NCBI GenBank assembly: GCA_025677815.1
Contig: JAIXMP010000030.1
Coordinates: forward strand, 1 to 64,000
Source of the DNA: Phascolomyces articulosus
Taxonomy: Eukaryota; Mucoromycota; Mucoromycetes; Mucorales; Lichtheimiaceae
Direction: 5' to 3'
DNA length: 64,000 nt
Part shown: positions 1 to 11,639 of the stretch, in pieces
Numbering within the stretch: the first letter of the stretch is position 1
How the letters are laid out: every line of letters begins with the position of its first letter
Notes under the pieces: model-generated
Told to the model about the DNA's origin: nothing
The model's input: the letters and a program-made list of their open reading frames with translations, nothing else
The model's database searches: none
Program-made: the position numbers and the translations under genes

Positions 1-935
1 GGACAAAAAGGTCCTAATCTTTCTGTACAAGCCAAAAACGTGATTACATGTGGTGGTTTTTATTCGGATCGATTAGCAAAAATTACTGGTGGAAATTCAA
101 AAGAACACCGTATCGTTACCTTCCGTGGAACTTATTACCAATTAAAACCTGAATATCGAACTGTTGTCTCACGTAATATTTACCCTGTACCTAGCGGAGG
201 AGGCATTCCTGTTGGTGTACACTTTACCCCTACTGTAGGTTTTATTATTGAGGGAACAAACTGAAAAAACAAGAGGATGAAAATAATAATGTCATTTGGG
301 GGGTGTATATTTATAGGTGGATGTCAGAAGAGGTCACCAAATGATTGTTGGACCGGGAGCATGGTAATCAACATAAGCTTCTATTTTTAATTGAAAAAAA
401 AAACTGACGGATTTTCTTTTTTAGTATCACATTTTCAAGAGAAGGTTACAAATTCTTTGACTTTAAACTTCGAGATGTTCTTGACTTTGCCACCAATAAA
501 CCATTCTGGGAATTCGTCTTCCAAAACTTTTCACTATCTCTTGGTGAACTCTATCGAGATATTAGTAAACGTGCCTTCTTAAAAAGTGGTCAAAGATATA
601 TTCCAGGTCTTAAAGGTGACATGGTGGAACCTAGTTTTACCGGTGTCATGTCACAAGTGTTTGAGGTAAGAATAGGTCGTGTTTCGATTTTTGATGCAAG
701 ATGATCCATGGTAATAAATTAAACAATCTGCTCAACTATTTTTATTTATTTATTTATTTATTTATAGCCTGGAGGTGGAGCAGCAGGTGATTATATCCTT
801 GAACGCAAATGTTTGAATGGACTTGCGCTCAACCTTAGAAATGCACCCACACCTGCAGCTACTGGCTCTTTAGCTATTGCTGAATTGTTAGTCGACGCAG
901 CAGCAGATGATTTTAATTGGGAAAATAAAGTATAG
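1..935 (+). CDS. L2HGDH: L-2-hydroxyglutarate dehydrogenase, C-terminal part (5' end outside window)
   Basis: This is an FAD-dependent mitochondrial enzyme that oxidises L-2-hydroxyglutarate to 2-oxoglutarate (metabolite repair). Four exons are visible: 1-234, 317-363, 425-665 and 768-935, all joined in frame by GT-AG introns of about 60-100 bp. The family-typical stretches FRGTYYQLKPEY and YPVPSGGGIPVGVHFTPT are followed, after splicing, by RRGHQMIVGPGA, REGYKFFDFKLRDVLDF and the C-terminal FAD-contacting segment PGGGAAGDYILERK, then NAPTPAATGSLAIAE. The stop is TAG at 933-935. The N-terminal Rossmann GxGxxG motif lies upstream of the window. The gene converges on the APSES gene, with only 26 bp between the two stop codons. 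Identification rests on recognised family motifs and is confident; mitochondrial location is inferred from the family. Confidence 0.9.
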
Positions 936-961
936 AAAATAATAATAAATATATAATTTTT

Positions 962-3236
962 TTATGATCCTTTATTATTTACATTATCTTGTTCCTGTTG
1001 TGACAAGCGTTCCATAAATTGAATAACTTGAGGTAAATCCAAATCCGGTGGATTACTTTCTACTGATGCTAACAAAGGTTCTAATAAACCGTCTATTTCA
1101 TCAATGGTCATATTACAACAGGCTGCAATTAATCGTTTACATTGCATTTCTTTTTCTGATGAACGTCGTTTCAATTGTTCAATTTGTGCATTTAATTCAT
1201 GTTGTATTCGAGCATGTGCTTCCACTTGTACTTGTAATAATTGCACACGTTCCTCTAACCATCGTTCATGTTTTTTTGCCAGATCATTCTCGTCTTCATT
1301 TTTCTCTTTTTCATGATGATATGCTGTTGTTACTGATGGTTGTTGCTCTATCCGTTGCCGTTTAGGATTGACATTATTGTTATTCGAATCACGGGTATTT
1401 TCCAATTTTCGTATAAATTCATTAGATTCAGCTGATTGATATCCATTTTTGATCTGGTGTGTTGATAATTTCTGTCGTGCTTCATTCAATTCAAACATGA
1501 CGGTACGTAGCTGTACTTGCATGCTTTCTAGTCGCTCATCTCTTTCTCGTAATTGTGAATGGTAATCATCATCAATTGCATCCACAATTTTTTGTACAGC
1601 TATTTTTAAATCATTTTTTTCTGTAAATACAATGGATATATGTATAACTATTACAAAAGGTTGTGATGGATGCTATTTGTTTTACATACTAGATACAATC
1701 TCGCGCCCGCGCGTACTTGGTTTATAAGTTTTCTTTACAATATCAGGAGTGGGGGTATCCAATGGCTAAAATAAAATACGTTTTTGTTAAAAAAACAAGA
1801 AATAGTCTTTCCGTCACTCTTTCCTTCCGTTATATAAATGGTTTACATATATCTTTTAAAAAAAAAGTGCACATATTAAAAGATAGATAAATTACCTGTT
1901 TTGATTCGGTTATATTTCGAGTGATTGAACTAAACTCGTTCAACATTGTGACCATACTTTGCAATCCAAGACGCATCGCTATACTTAGACCCGTATCACC
2001 ATTAATGTCTTCAGCATGAATTACTGATTGCAAATGCCGTGTACTTCCAATGGTGCTCAGTATATGCTTCATATAAAACAAAGCTGCATTATGTCGTCCA
2101 TGGATAGCTGCTGTTAATGCTGTATGATGGATAACTGTCCTCCTCCGTCGATCCATAACAGGGATGGATTCTTTGAGATGTTCCAATAATTTAGGAAAAC
2201 ATTGTGTATCAAAGGAATGGGTCAGCATAACACCTCGCATCAAGGCCGTTTCACCAGCATGATTTACTCGACAAACATCCGCACCACGTACAAGTAACAA
2301 TTCTAATGTTTTTATTCGTGCTAAAGAAGCTGCCCAGTGTAATGCCGTATGTCCTTGGTCATCAATCACAAGATTAATATCAATATCTGGTGGCTTTAAC
2401 AATTCTGGTACTTGAGGAGAATCATCGGATGATACGAAAAGTCCCATTAATTGGCTGCGATGTTTTTCTTCATCAATGGCTCTCATCTTTTTTCGTGGTC
2501 CCGCTGTTGCTGTTGCTGCTGCTGCTGTAGTTGATGTTGAGGTTATGGATCGTTCATCGATGGATCGTCGACGACTATTATTATTATAATTATTAGGTGA
2601 AGGATGATGATTAGAATGATGCTGATGTTGATTATTGTAATTATATGGACGAGGGGAAGATGCAGCTATAGAAGAGCCCATAGGTGATGGTGCAGTGATG
2701 ACGCTACTTAAAGGGGATGGTGGAGGAGATGATGTATGTTGTGGATCATAATGCGCAAGTGCTTCTTCTTTTGTTGGTACTCGACTATGATCATTATCAT
2801 ATTTTGATAAATCTAATTCAAATAAAGGTCGTGCTACTTCAAATACTCCATATTTTTCTGCCAATGATTTGCCTATTTCCATGGGTATCCTAAATATTCA
2901 ATCCCATTAGTACTTTTGTTTTATAAAATTATTATAGTGAACAGGAACGAAGCTTTTTTTATTTTTTTTTAAAAAATAGCCCTTATATATTTTTTACCAA
3001 GTGCCTTGAAATTTGCCATAACCACCTTGTATTTTTTCATGAACTCCTGGCAAGATTTCTCGTTCAACAATACGTGTTCGTTTTCCTTTGTCATAACCAG
3101 CCACTTTAAGAATCTGTGTCGAGTTCATATAAGAGTCTTTTCGTCTTCGCATAAGCGGCATCCCTCGTATTAACATTTCATACACTGCAATGCCAGAATA
3201 CATTGCTCTATATACTTCAGTCGTATAATCTTGCAT
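962..3236 (-). CDS. MBP1: MBF-type APSES transcription factor (Mbp1/Res-like)
   Basis: This is a predicted DNA-binding subunit of the MBF/SBF cell-cycle complex controlling G1/S genes. Exons on the minus strand are 3236-2998, 2889-1896, 1765-1690 and 1620-962; together they give about 655 aa in one frame. Residues ~8-95 form the APSES/KilA-N domain, with VYEMLIRGMPLMRRRKDSY, NSTQILKVAGYDKGKRTRI and GGYGKFQGTW running across intron 1 into IPMEIGKSLAEKYG. A low-complexity Ser/Pro/His/Asn linker follows. Ankyrin repeats come next (GHTALHWAASLARIKTLELLL, GETALMRG), and the C-terminal ~200 aa are a predicted coiled coil. This domain order is diagnostic of Mbp1/Swi4/Res proteins. Intron 3 must use the GTATGT donor at 1689 rather than the GT at 1685 to avoid a stop. 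The start ATG at 3236 sits right before the domain, so a further upstream exon is possible. Confidence 0.9.
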
Positions 3237-3718
3237 TGGATATATTTGGAATAGGATTAAATAATATAATAAAATGACTAAAAGAAATTAAATGATTATA
3301 ATGAAAGAAAAAGTAATAGGGTAGTTAAAAAAAATTAAGGAGCAGTAGGAATGGTGTGGTTGTATTAAGTAACGCGTTCGGACATGAAAAATTACAAAGT
3401 TTCAAAGAAACGCGTTTCTTCGCGCATTCTTCTTCCGCTTATAGATGTTTTACTACCTTCACCATTATTATAATATGTTCGCTCGATCTTACGATCATAA
3501 AGGAACCTTTTGGTGGCTGGTGGTTTATTTTATATGCTTGTTTATAATTAGAATTTATTCAGATTTCCAGATTTTATCACGATTTATTATTATAAATAAG
3601 TTCTTAAAACGCAAATCATATTGGATTTTCTTCATATGTAACCTTCTTGCTGACATAAGCTTCATTTTTTTATATTCTTTCTCACACACACACACATAAC
3701 TCCATTCATAGCAACAGT

Positions 3719-6291
3719 ATGTCATGGATTTCGACACTATGGCATTTATATTTAAAGACGATGGCAATACAATATTATGCCAGCGTTACTCTTCAAAATG
3801 ACAATGTCGACATGACGATGATTCATACACCTTTAGAACATAACAATAATAACATGATCACTCTTACAAGTAAACGTAATCCTAATTTATCCATTCGTTA
3901 TACTCAACCTGAATTATGTGACCCAAATGTGATTCAGGTATATTACATATGAAACATTCATATACACTGATATATACGAGAGAAAGTTAAAATGGTGGGT
4001 GTGGCCCATATGGAACAAGTTATAACCAAGTAGTATTTTAATAAATAGTACTCGGGATACTTTGATATTCAAAAAGAAGACGTTCATTATTTCTTTTGGT
4101 TTTTTGAGAGCAAGGCTGAAAATGCACCTTTAACATGTAAATACAACAATAACAAACAATCGATTCTATCATCGCTATTATTTTTTTTAATTATTAATTA
4201 ATAACAAATGCAAATATTCTATTTGTTTAAATAAGTATGGCTCAATGGGGGTCCTGGTTGTTCAAGTATGGGGTACGTGATCATTTCATGTATACATATA
4301 TGTATGCTTAAAAAAAAGGATCAGATATATAGTCCAGTTATTTATCCTTTTAATTATTAAATAATAGTGGATTGTTTACAGGTCCAGGACCTTGTAAAGT
4401 GACCGATAATGGAATTGATATAAAAGCTGTTTATAATCCTTACAGCTGGCATCGATATTCTAATATTTTATTTTTGGATCAGGTTCGTTTTTATCCATAC
4501 TTTGGCATGCAGTTGCATCGATAATATAAAATAATTCCCATATACTCAGTTAAAAGATGATATGTAGCCTGCTGGTACAGGTTTTTCTTATGGTACAGGA
4601 ACGATCAATAGAACTGAAGATGGGGCAACTTATGTGTATGAATCGCTACAACTCTTTTTTGAAATTTTTCCACAATATATAAAACTTCCATTTCATATGT
4701 TTGGCGAATCTTATGCAGGTCGCTATGTTTCAGAATATGCTCGTTACATTCTAGAGAAAAACAGCATGATAAAAAATAATAATGAATCATCATCAGCATC
4801 AATTGCTGTTGAACAAATTATTTTGCTTGAATCTGTTGCTTTTGGTAACCCTCATATAGATCCATTTTATCACTAGTAAGTGTATATCATGTGAATGTTC
4901 ATTGTATTTTGAAGAAATATAGAGGTGTAGTATATATATATATATATATTAATGATATGTTAACACCTATTCAATTCTTTTTAGTCAATCGAGCCCTCAA
5001 ATGGCCTGTAATTCTACAAGTACATATATACATTTCTGTATTTTTCTTGATATATATTTATTTATTATTGAAAAAACCCCATTAATATAATATACTAATG
5101 ATGTGGCATATATGAATCTTACTAGATCCTTTTACTGCTCCACCCGAAACCTGTAAACGAATGTCCGAAATCTTTGAAGAAGAGTGTGCACCTTTATGTA
5201 AGTTACTTATAATTACTCTTTTATCACATATAATATATACTTTATTTACAATTCATAGAAGATTATGATCGATCTATTTTATTGATGAACATTTACATGT
5301 TGTGATATATTTATTAGTAAAACAATGCTCTGCTACAAATTCTGTTGAAGATTGTCATAAGGCTCGTAATATATGTGTACAAATCGAAAGATTATTTGAT
5401 GCTACTGGGCAAAGTTCAACGGATGTTCGTATACCTTCTGTTCAAGATACTCCCCCTCAAACATACGCACGATTTTTAAATTTACCTTCAACGCGCAAAC
5501 ATATTGGTGCTAATGCTTTATATACAGAGTGTAAAGCATCAGTTAGAGTAAGTTGATATTTTAATGACTTTATGTAAATAATTATATATATATATATATT
5601 GCTTATATTATTCATTAACATATGCCTTATATATATATCACATATATAGATTCCTTTCTTAGAGACGGGTGACAAGTAAGAGAAAAACATTTATAAGCAT
5701 TACACTGATAATTCCACACAGCTCTTTATTTTTATCAAAATTTGTATTTAATCACTCCCGATAAAATTATCTTTTTAGTGCTCGTAAAACAAGTCCATCA
5801 ATCACGTTTCTTCTAAATCAAGGAATTCGAGTTCTCGTATTTGTTGGTGATGTTGATTATCTTTGTAATTGGGTAAAGTGAAAAAGTATAATATAAATAT
5901 ATATTGTATTGAAAAAAAATCTAATGATCATGGTGATAAATAAATTGATGATGAATACGTAGTACGGTAATAATGCTCTATTTAATGCACTTCCTTGGTA
6001 CCATGCTGATCATTACCGTGCTCAATCATTGAAGCCTTGGATGTTGAATAGCCGTGAAGTAGGACAAATAAAATCTTGGGGTCCTTTGACATTTATTCGA
6101 GTGTATCAAGCAGGACATGATGTAAGGAAAAATATAAATGGTATTGTATATTATAAAAAAAAAGTACCGAAATAATAACCTACTTTTTAAATGGTTGTTT
6201 TTAGGTTCCATATTATCAGCCACTCCCATCTTTGGCTATGTTTCAAGCATGGATAAAGAATATCACCCTTAATCCACTCCAAAGCATGTAG
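3719..6291 (+). CDS. Serine carboxypeptidase, peptidase family S10
   Basis: This enzyme would remove C-terminal residues from peptides in the vacuole or secretory pathway. Twelve exons (3719-3937, 4049-4136, 4236-4272, 4368-4482, 4568-4875, 4985-5019, 5126-5197, 5318-5547, 5650-5675, 5779-5872, 5963-6121, 6205-6291) join in frame to about 489 aa. The S10 signatures are all present: WLNGGPGCSSM for the oxyanion hole, GESYAG with nucleophile Ser at about residue 201, GDVDYLCNW with the catalytic Asp at about 403, and YQAGHDVP with His at about 460. The first exon, starting at ATG 3719, gives only a weak hydrophobic N-terminus, so a signal-peptide exon may lie upstream and the start is uncertain. 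Two exons are very short (37 and 26 nt). It looks intact and catalytically competent. Confidence 0.88.
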
Positions 6292-6855
6292 TGGACCATC
6301 AAAATAGTACGTAACAGTGTTGTAATAAATATATATAAAAACACGTCTCCTGTTAAAAACAATTTAAGGAGGCCACCAACAACTCAAAATTCCCCATGAT
6401 CAATAATTCATAATTGTTTCTAATTCACGTACGCGTTGGGAATGGGGGTAAAAAAGGAGTATCCAGAATCATGTTATACATAAGGTTTATTTTTTAAAAA
6501 AAGATATTATATATGTATACTGTTTGATCGATTGCTACATACTCGTATGAGTTCATACTAGTACAAACGAGACCAAAAAAAATAGCTAACAATACCTTGT
6601 TTATATGGTAATTGCATATGTTAACAACGAAGTGTTACTCCTTCTTCTTGTTGTACATAGATTTCCTATAATGGATACAAAAAAATACAAAAACGCATGA
6701 TTAAGGGATGCTTGAGAGTCTGATTTTTTTTCCCATTGACAGTTATTAGCCAATAAAAAAAAAGTACTTTTTACCATAAAAAATGATATATAAATATAAA
6801 TGCATGTATAATTTGCAAAAAATAAATAACTACAATTATTACTAGTAAATGCACC
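6292..6855. other. Intergenic, carboxypeptidase to methyltransferase
   Basis: This AT-rich spacer holds the 3' end of the carboxypeptidase transcript and the promoter of the next gene. No coding frame with family resemblance was seen. Confidence 0.5.
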
Positions 6856-8184
6856 ATGGAAGCAACTACAACAAGCCAACCAAAAACCATTAGCCCTCCT
6901 ATCTCTCCTACGTTCCGTATAAGTGGTGGTCGGCGTTTTTCAAATGATACCAGTGTTGCATATATTTTACCTAGTGATCAGGATGAAGTAAAAAGACTAA
7001 AACTCAACCATGATCTTTGGAAGTAAGTCATAATATTGTTTTCCAAATTTGATAGATGATGAACTAATGGGTTAATTAATTATATTATATATAGAGAATT
7101 GATGAATGGGTAATTATATATGAAGCTATATTGATTAAACCCTTGCCTCTATTTATCTCTTGTGGACGAGGAAGGCATGCGTTCGACAAACACACATAAA
7201 TATAAACTTATGTATTTTTTTTTCGCTGAATTAGATTATTCAAGTCAGATATGCATGAACAATTAACAAAAGGCATCCGTGTTTTAGATGTCGGTTGTGG
7301 ACCAGGATGGTGGACACTGGTAATAAACATATTCGCACAAGTGACATCATTTATTCTAAAATGTCCTTTTTTTATATAGGATATGGCAGCTTTATATCCA
7401 AATTCACAATTTATTGGTATTGATATGGCTGATGTCTTTGTTGCCCAAGATTTGCCTTCCAATGTTACCTTTGAACAAATGAACGCTGGAACTGGTCTTG
7501 AATTTGATGATGCTTCGTTTGATTTTGTATTCCAACGATTTTTAGTCATGGGACTATCGGTCGAACAATACAGTTCCTCTGTCACAGAAATGAAACGTAT
7601 ATTAAAACCAGGAGGTGCTATTGAAATCTTGGAATTAATTAATGACTATTCAAATGCCAGTCCTGCCTTTGCTCGTATTGGATCTTGGAGTAAGTTTTGT
7701 TATCAGAAACGAGAGAAAAATGTGCAAATCATTCTTCCTAGTTCTTCATATACTCATTATTTATATTATTTATAGTTCATCAAGCAATGAGTGCTCGTGG
7801 ACTTGATTCATTTATTGCAGATAAAGTATCTTCGGTTTTGGAAACAGCAGGATTTAAGAATATCACAGATGTCAACTATGATGTACCCATTGGTATGTGT
7901 ATAATTTCTTTTAGCTGTCTCTGCGTGGAAAAGGAATATTGTGGTACGATGGTATCATGATAAACTGATTATGACCACAATTTGTTATAGGACCATGGGG
8001 AGATGAATCAGGTGAAATGTTTCTTTCTATTCAAAAATTAGCATTACCAGCTGTTAAAGTAATGGTTACAGAATTAACAGATACTACCGTTGAAGAATAT
8101 GATAAAACTGAGGAACAAGCCTATAAAGAAGCACTTTCACATCAAGTTTCCACTCGGTTTAGACTTATCTATGCAACTAAATAA
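6856..8184 (+). CDS. Class I SAM-dependent methyltransferase
   Basis: This is a predicted cytosolic methyltransferase whose substrate cannot be told from the sequence. Five exons (6856-7022, 7235-7319, 7380-7689, 7776-7892, 7991-8184) give about 290 aa in one frame. SAM-binding motif I is GIRVLDVGCGPGWWTL, split from the following DMAALYPNSQFIGIDMAD (acidic loop of the second strand) by an intron. Motif-II-like FDFVFQRFLVMG and LKPGGAIEILE complete a Rossmann-fold methyltransferase of the fungal UMTA/LaeA-like broad type. The N-terminal 50 residues are Ser/Thr/Pro-rich. The start is the first ATG of a frame open into exon 1. AATAAA lies at about 8236 downstream. It appears intact. Confidence 0.85.
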
Positions 8185-8453
8185 GTTTCGGCAATCATAA
8201 TTATTTCCTATTAGTTTATAATATTATTATCATTTGAATAAAATTTGTTGAAAGTTATAAATCTTGCTTGTTATTTGAATCTGTTCCTGACATGAGATTC
8301 TTTTGTCGGGTTATAATAATTGCCTGTCTGGTCTCCTAGGTTTCCAAATCGGGAAGGCAAAAGAATTTTTGACTCACGATTTCTCAGTTTTGTTGTATTT
8401 GTCGAAATAGAGACTTTTGATCTTTAATATTTTTTCATACAATTTATTAATTC

Positions 8454-10096
8454 ATGGCTGATTCAACTAATGGAGAATCGGGTATTATTGCCCAATATCA
8501 GACATTTTTACAGGATCCTGTAAGATATATTTCAAAGCAAAAAGACGGTTATCTCAATAAAAAAGTATAGAATCTCAATATTAGTTGATGCGTCCTTTAT
8601 ATTTTTATATAGGAAATATCAACTCCTGTTGCCATTTTCAAAGCTTTGACTGAATTCGTACGCGATAATGCAGGTATAATTCAATTCTTTTTTTTTATAA
8701 CAACAACATATATCTTGCAAAAGCATGGGGGGAAAGAAGACGAATTGTTTATTCATAACGTGTCAATGGAAACTATACAATATAGCACCTACAATGTCAG
8801 AATTCATGGAAACGTTGGAAGGAGCTGCACAATCGATTCGAGACGATTCTCAAAAAACACGACGTACAGCACAAGGTCAACATAAAGCAACTATCGCAAC
8901 ACTAGCTGGTGTAGATCTATTTATGCGGTTTGTTACAAGAAATGCGCATGATTTTTCAGTATGTTTTTTTTTATCCACCATCCCCATTTATCAAAAACAG
9001 ATTTAAAAAATAGATATGTGACGTTGATACATTTACATGGATGGAAAGAAAACGGTTTGATTAAACAAAGGATGATTAAAATATATAGCTTTCAGCCAAG
9101 AGTTTTGAAGATTTCAAGGATCATCTTTTGTCACGTGCTGCATTGATCTTGGAGAAGGCATTCACAGCACGAATCAAGACAGCAGAAATTGGTGCCGAGT
9201 TTGTTCAAGACAATTCAGTTATTTTAGTACACGCGTATTCTCGTGTAGTCATGAGTGTTTTATATCATGCTGCCAATGTGCAAAATAAACGATTTAAGGT
9301 ATACGTGACAGAAGGTCGACCTAATAGTGAAGGGTAAGTGTTTTTTTTTTTTTGGAAAATATGAACACTTGGAAGATTTTTTTTGAAAAGTAAGGATAGA
9401 AGAAATCCTTGCAGATTTTTTTTAGAGAAAGCTAATGAATTGTCAAAAAAAAGTCTGAATGCTGTCAAAGCTCTGCGGGAAGCAGGTATTCCTTGTCGAG
9501 CAATTCTTGATTCGGCTGTTGGATATATTGTAGATAAAGTGGATATGGTTTTCGTTGGTGCTGAAGGTGTAGTAGAAAATGGCGGTGTCATTAATCAGGT
9601 ATATTTGAATATTTATACAAAAAGCTGGGATGATACAGATGAAATAAAGAATTCTTATCCATTAATGATATTTATTCCCTTAATGTCTTTATAGATTGGA
9701 ACATATCAAATTGCACTTGTTGCCAATTCACTTGGAAAGCCCGTCTATGCAGTAGCAGAAAGGTAAATAATGAGGGGAGATGTACTTGGTTTTATCATAA
9801 AATGAAATGCATAGGTCTAATAAACGTGAAAATTGCTACTTTTGTAATTTAGTTATAAATTTGTCCGTGTATATCCTCTCAATCAATATGATTTACCTGC
9901 TGCAACACCAGAAATTGTAAGCTTTACTTCACGGCGGAAGTCATTCAGTAGTAACGGAGAATCCGAAACATCTTTGGAAGCTACCAATCCATCTGTAGAT
10001 TATACACCTCCACAATATGTCACTTTATTATTGACGGATTTAGGTGTACTAACCCCTAGTGGTGTTAGTGATGAACTTATTAAGTTGTACTTGTAA
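8454..10096 (+). CDS. GCN3: Translation initiation factor eIF2B subunit alpha
   Basis: This is the regulatory subunit of the eIF2B guanine-nucleotide exchange complex; it senses phosphorylated eIF2 in the general amino-acid control response. Seven exons (8454-8519, 8613-8673, 8786-8958, 9101-9333, 9415-9598, 9695-9762, 9853-10096) join to about 342 aa, a little longer than the ~305 aa usual for the family. Diagnostic stretches are STPVAIFKALTEFVRDNA, ILVHAYSRVVMSVLYHAA, VYVTEGRPNSEG, AILDSAVGYIVDKVDMVFVG, AEGVVENGGVINQIGTYQ and AESYKFVRVYPLNQYDLP. The extra length is partly a Ser-rich insert near residue 295 (SFTSRRKSFSSNGE). Exon 4 uses an AAG acceptor at 9100. The fold is that of the eIF2B alpha/beta/delta superfamily, and the sequence clearly matches alpha. 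Confidence 0.92.
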
Positions 10097-11639
10097 AAAA
10101 AAAACGAAAAGGAAACTCTATTATTTTCATCATCACCAATTCAACTGTTCATACTGTTAATAAAATTTTCTAAAAAAAATCAATGCATGTATAAGTAAAA
10201 TATATGAACGTATCCATGTAATCATAGTATAATCTGGCTTAAATGGACAAAAGGAATATGTTGAAGCTTAATACTTATTTTGGTAGTATTTGAATGAAGT
10301 TAGTCACTTTAGTAACATTTTATTTATGCAACTTATTGTTTTTCAAATGGCAAGCGCTCGGTCGATAAGTCTTAGATATACTCTTTGGTTTGGCCATAAT
10401 GAGCTTTCAGGTTGGAGTTAGAACACTTCTATATGTACGGTATGATAATTAACATATTGAAAGGTATAGATCAAGATGAATCTGACATAAACATATCCTA
10501 CTTTGTTAAATCATGCTCTCAAGGTATGATTTGCATCCTGCATATACAAAGTCGATTTTAAGTAGTAGGCAGCTGCAAATGAGATTATATATTTTAAGAT
10601 CAAATATCTTTTCTTGGTATGTTTTACTGATTGGTGTTGTTAAAATGACAATCATATCAAGAGTAAAAAATGAGATAACCTTAGAGAAATATGGGCGTAC
10701 CAAGAAATATCTCTTAAATAGATATATCAGGTACCACGCCACTATTCATGAGAGAGACACCAGATCAATTTTATAATGAGATGCAGTTTTAGAAAGCGAT
10801 CACTGATGTTCTGACAGTTAAATGAGGAGAGTAGATGCGACGGAGTAGCTGAAATACTAAAAGAAATCTATTCGAAGAGCATCAACAGCGGAAAAAGATA
10901 ATTTGTTTGTTTATGCGTTTGATAATCCAAAAAATAGCGTATCGACTAACTGTTACAATTTGAAAATTTAATGTAAAAGTAGTACATTTAAATAATATTT
11001 GACATATTATCAACAAACAAAAAATATTAATAACCAATGTAAAGAAACTGTATGAGCGGTGGTGGGTTTACATGAAAAAAAAAAAGCTAAAGGTAGCAGG
11101 TGACCTGAGGTGACACTAGTTTAACTAAAGAGTGAGTTGTTTTGAGAATGCCATAATAAAATATTCTTATCTTCCCACCAACTGCAGCATATCGACAACT
11201 TTAAAGCAGACATGTTTTGAATTCTATTAATCAATATTATCAATTTGATAAAAAAAAACCGCAAAATAGACACTATTAACACTTTGTATGAGCCACATCG
11301 GTTTCAAAATATACTAAAATTGAGAGATTTATCAGCAATTAGTGTTTGCTTAATGATAAAGCGCGCCTTGGTGGTGCAAAGAAAAAAAAAATTTTATCCC
11401 GCAAAGCGAGAAGATCTTCCCGTGTAAATGCTGAAGACGAAAATGCACGAAAAATTTTTCATTGGACGATGAACAGAAGACCGGTCACGGGCTTAAACCC
11501 CGATTGAAAGTATAAAAGGAGGTGCGATCCACTCCTCTGCTAAGAGGGGGGGGCTTACAAGCCCCCTTTCCCAAAACACACCTTTTTTATTTTTTATATC
11601 CAAATAAAAACCTCTTTTTTTTATTATTATACATACACT
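10097..11639. other. Long intergenic region upstream of IMP dehydrogenase
   Basis: About 1.5 kb has no convincing gene. The left part holds the GCN3 3' end (AATAAA near 10160). Several 60-90-codon frames at 10,500-10,780 overlap on both strands and lack family resemblance. The right 150 bp carry promoter-like signals described separately. Confidence 0.5.
11461..11639 (+). promoter_or_regulatory. TATA-type core promoter and leader of IMP dehydrogenase
   Basis: ATTGG (a reverse CCAAT box) lies at about 11461 and TATAAAAGG at 11511-11519, roughly 120 bp upstream of the ATG. A pyrimidine-rich leader (CCTCTTTTTT) follows just before the start codon. This spacing fits a strong RNA polymerase II promoter; the transcription start itself is inferred. 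Confidence 0.6.

Noticed and set aside
1048..1365. 105-codon plus-strand frame
   Set aside because: It is antisense to the coiled-coil exon of the APSES gene and consists of hydrophobic shadow residues.
10506..10776. Overlapping 78- and 87-codon frames on both strands upstream of IMP dehydrogenase
   Set aside because: They shadow each other in AT-rich DNA, show no family motifs and have no splice or promoter context.
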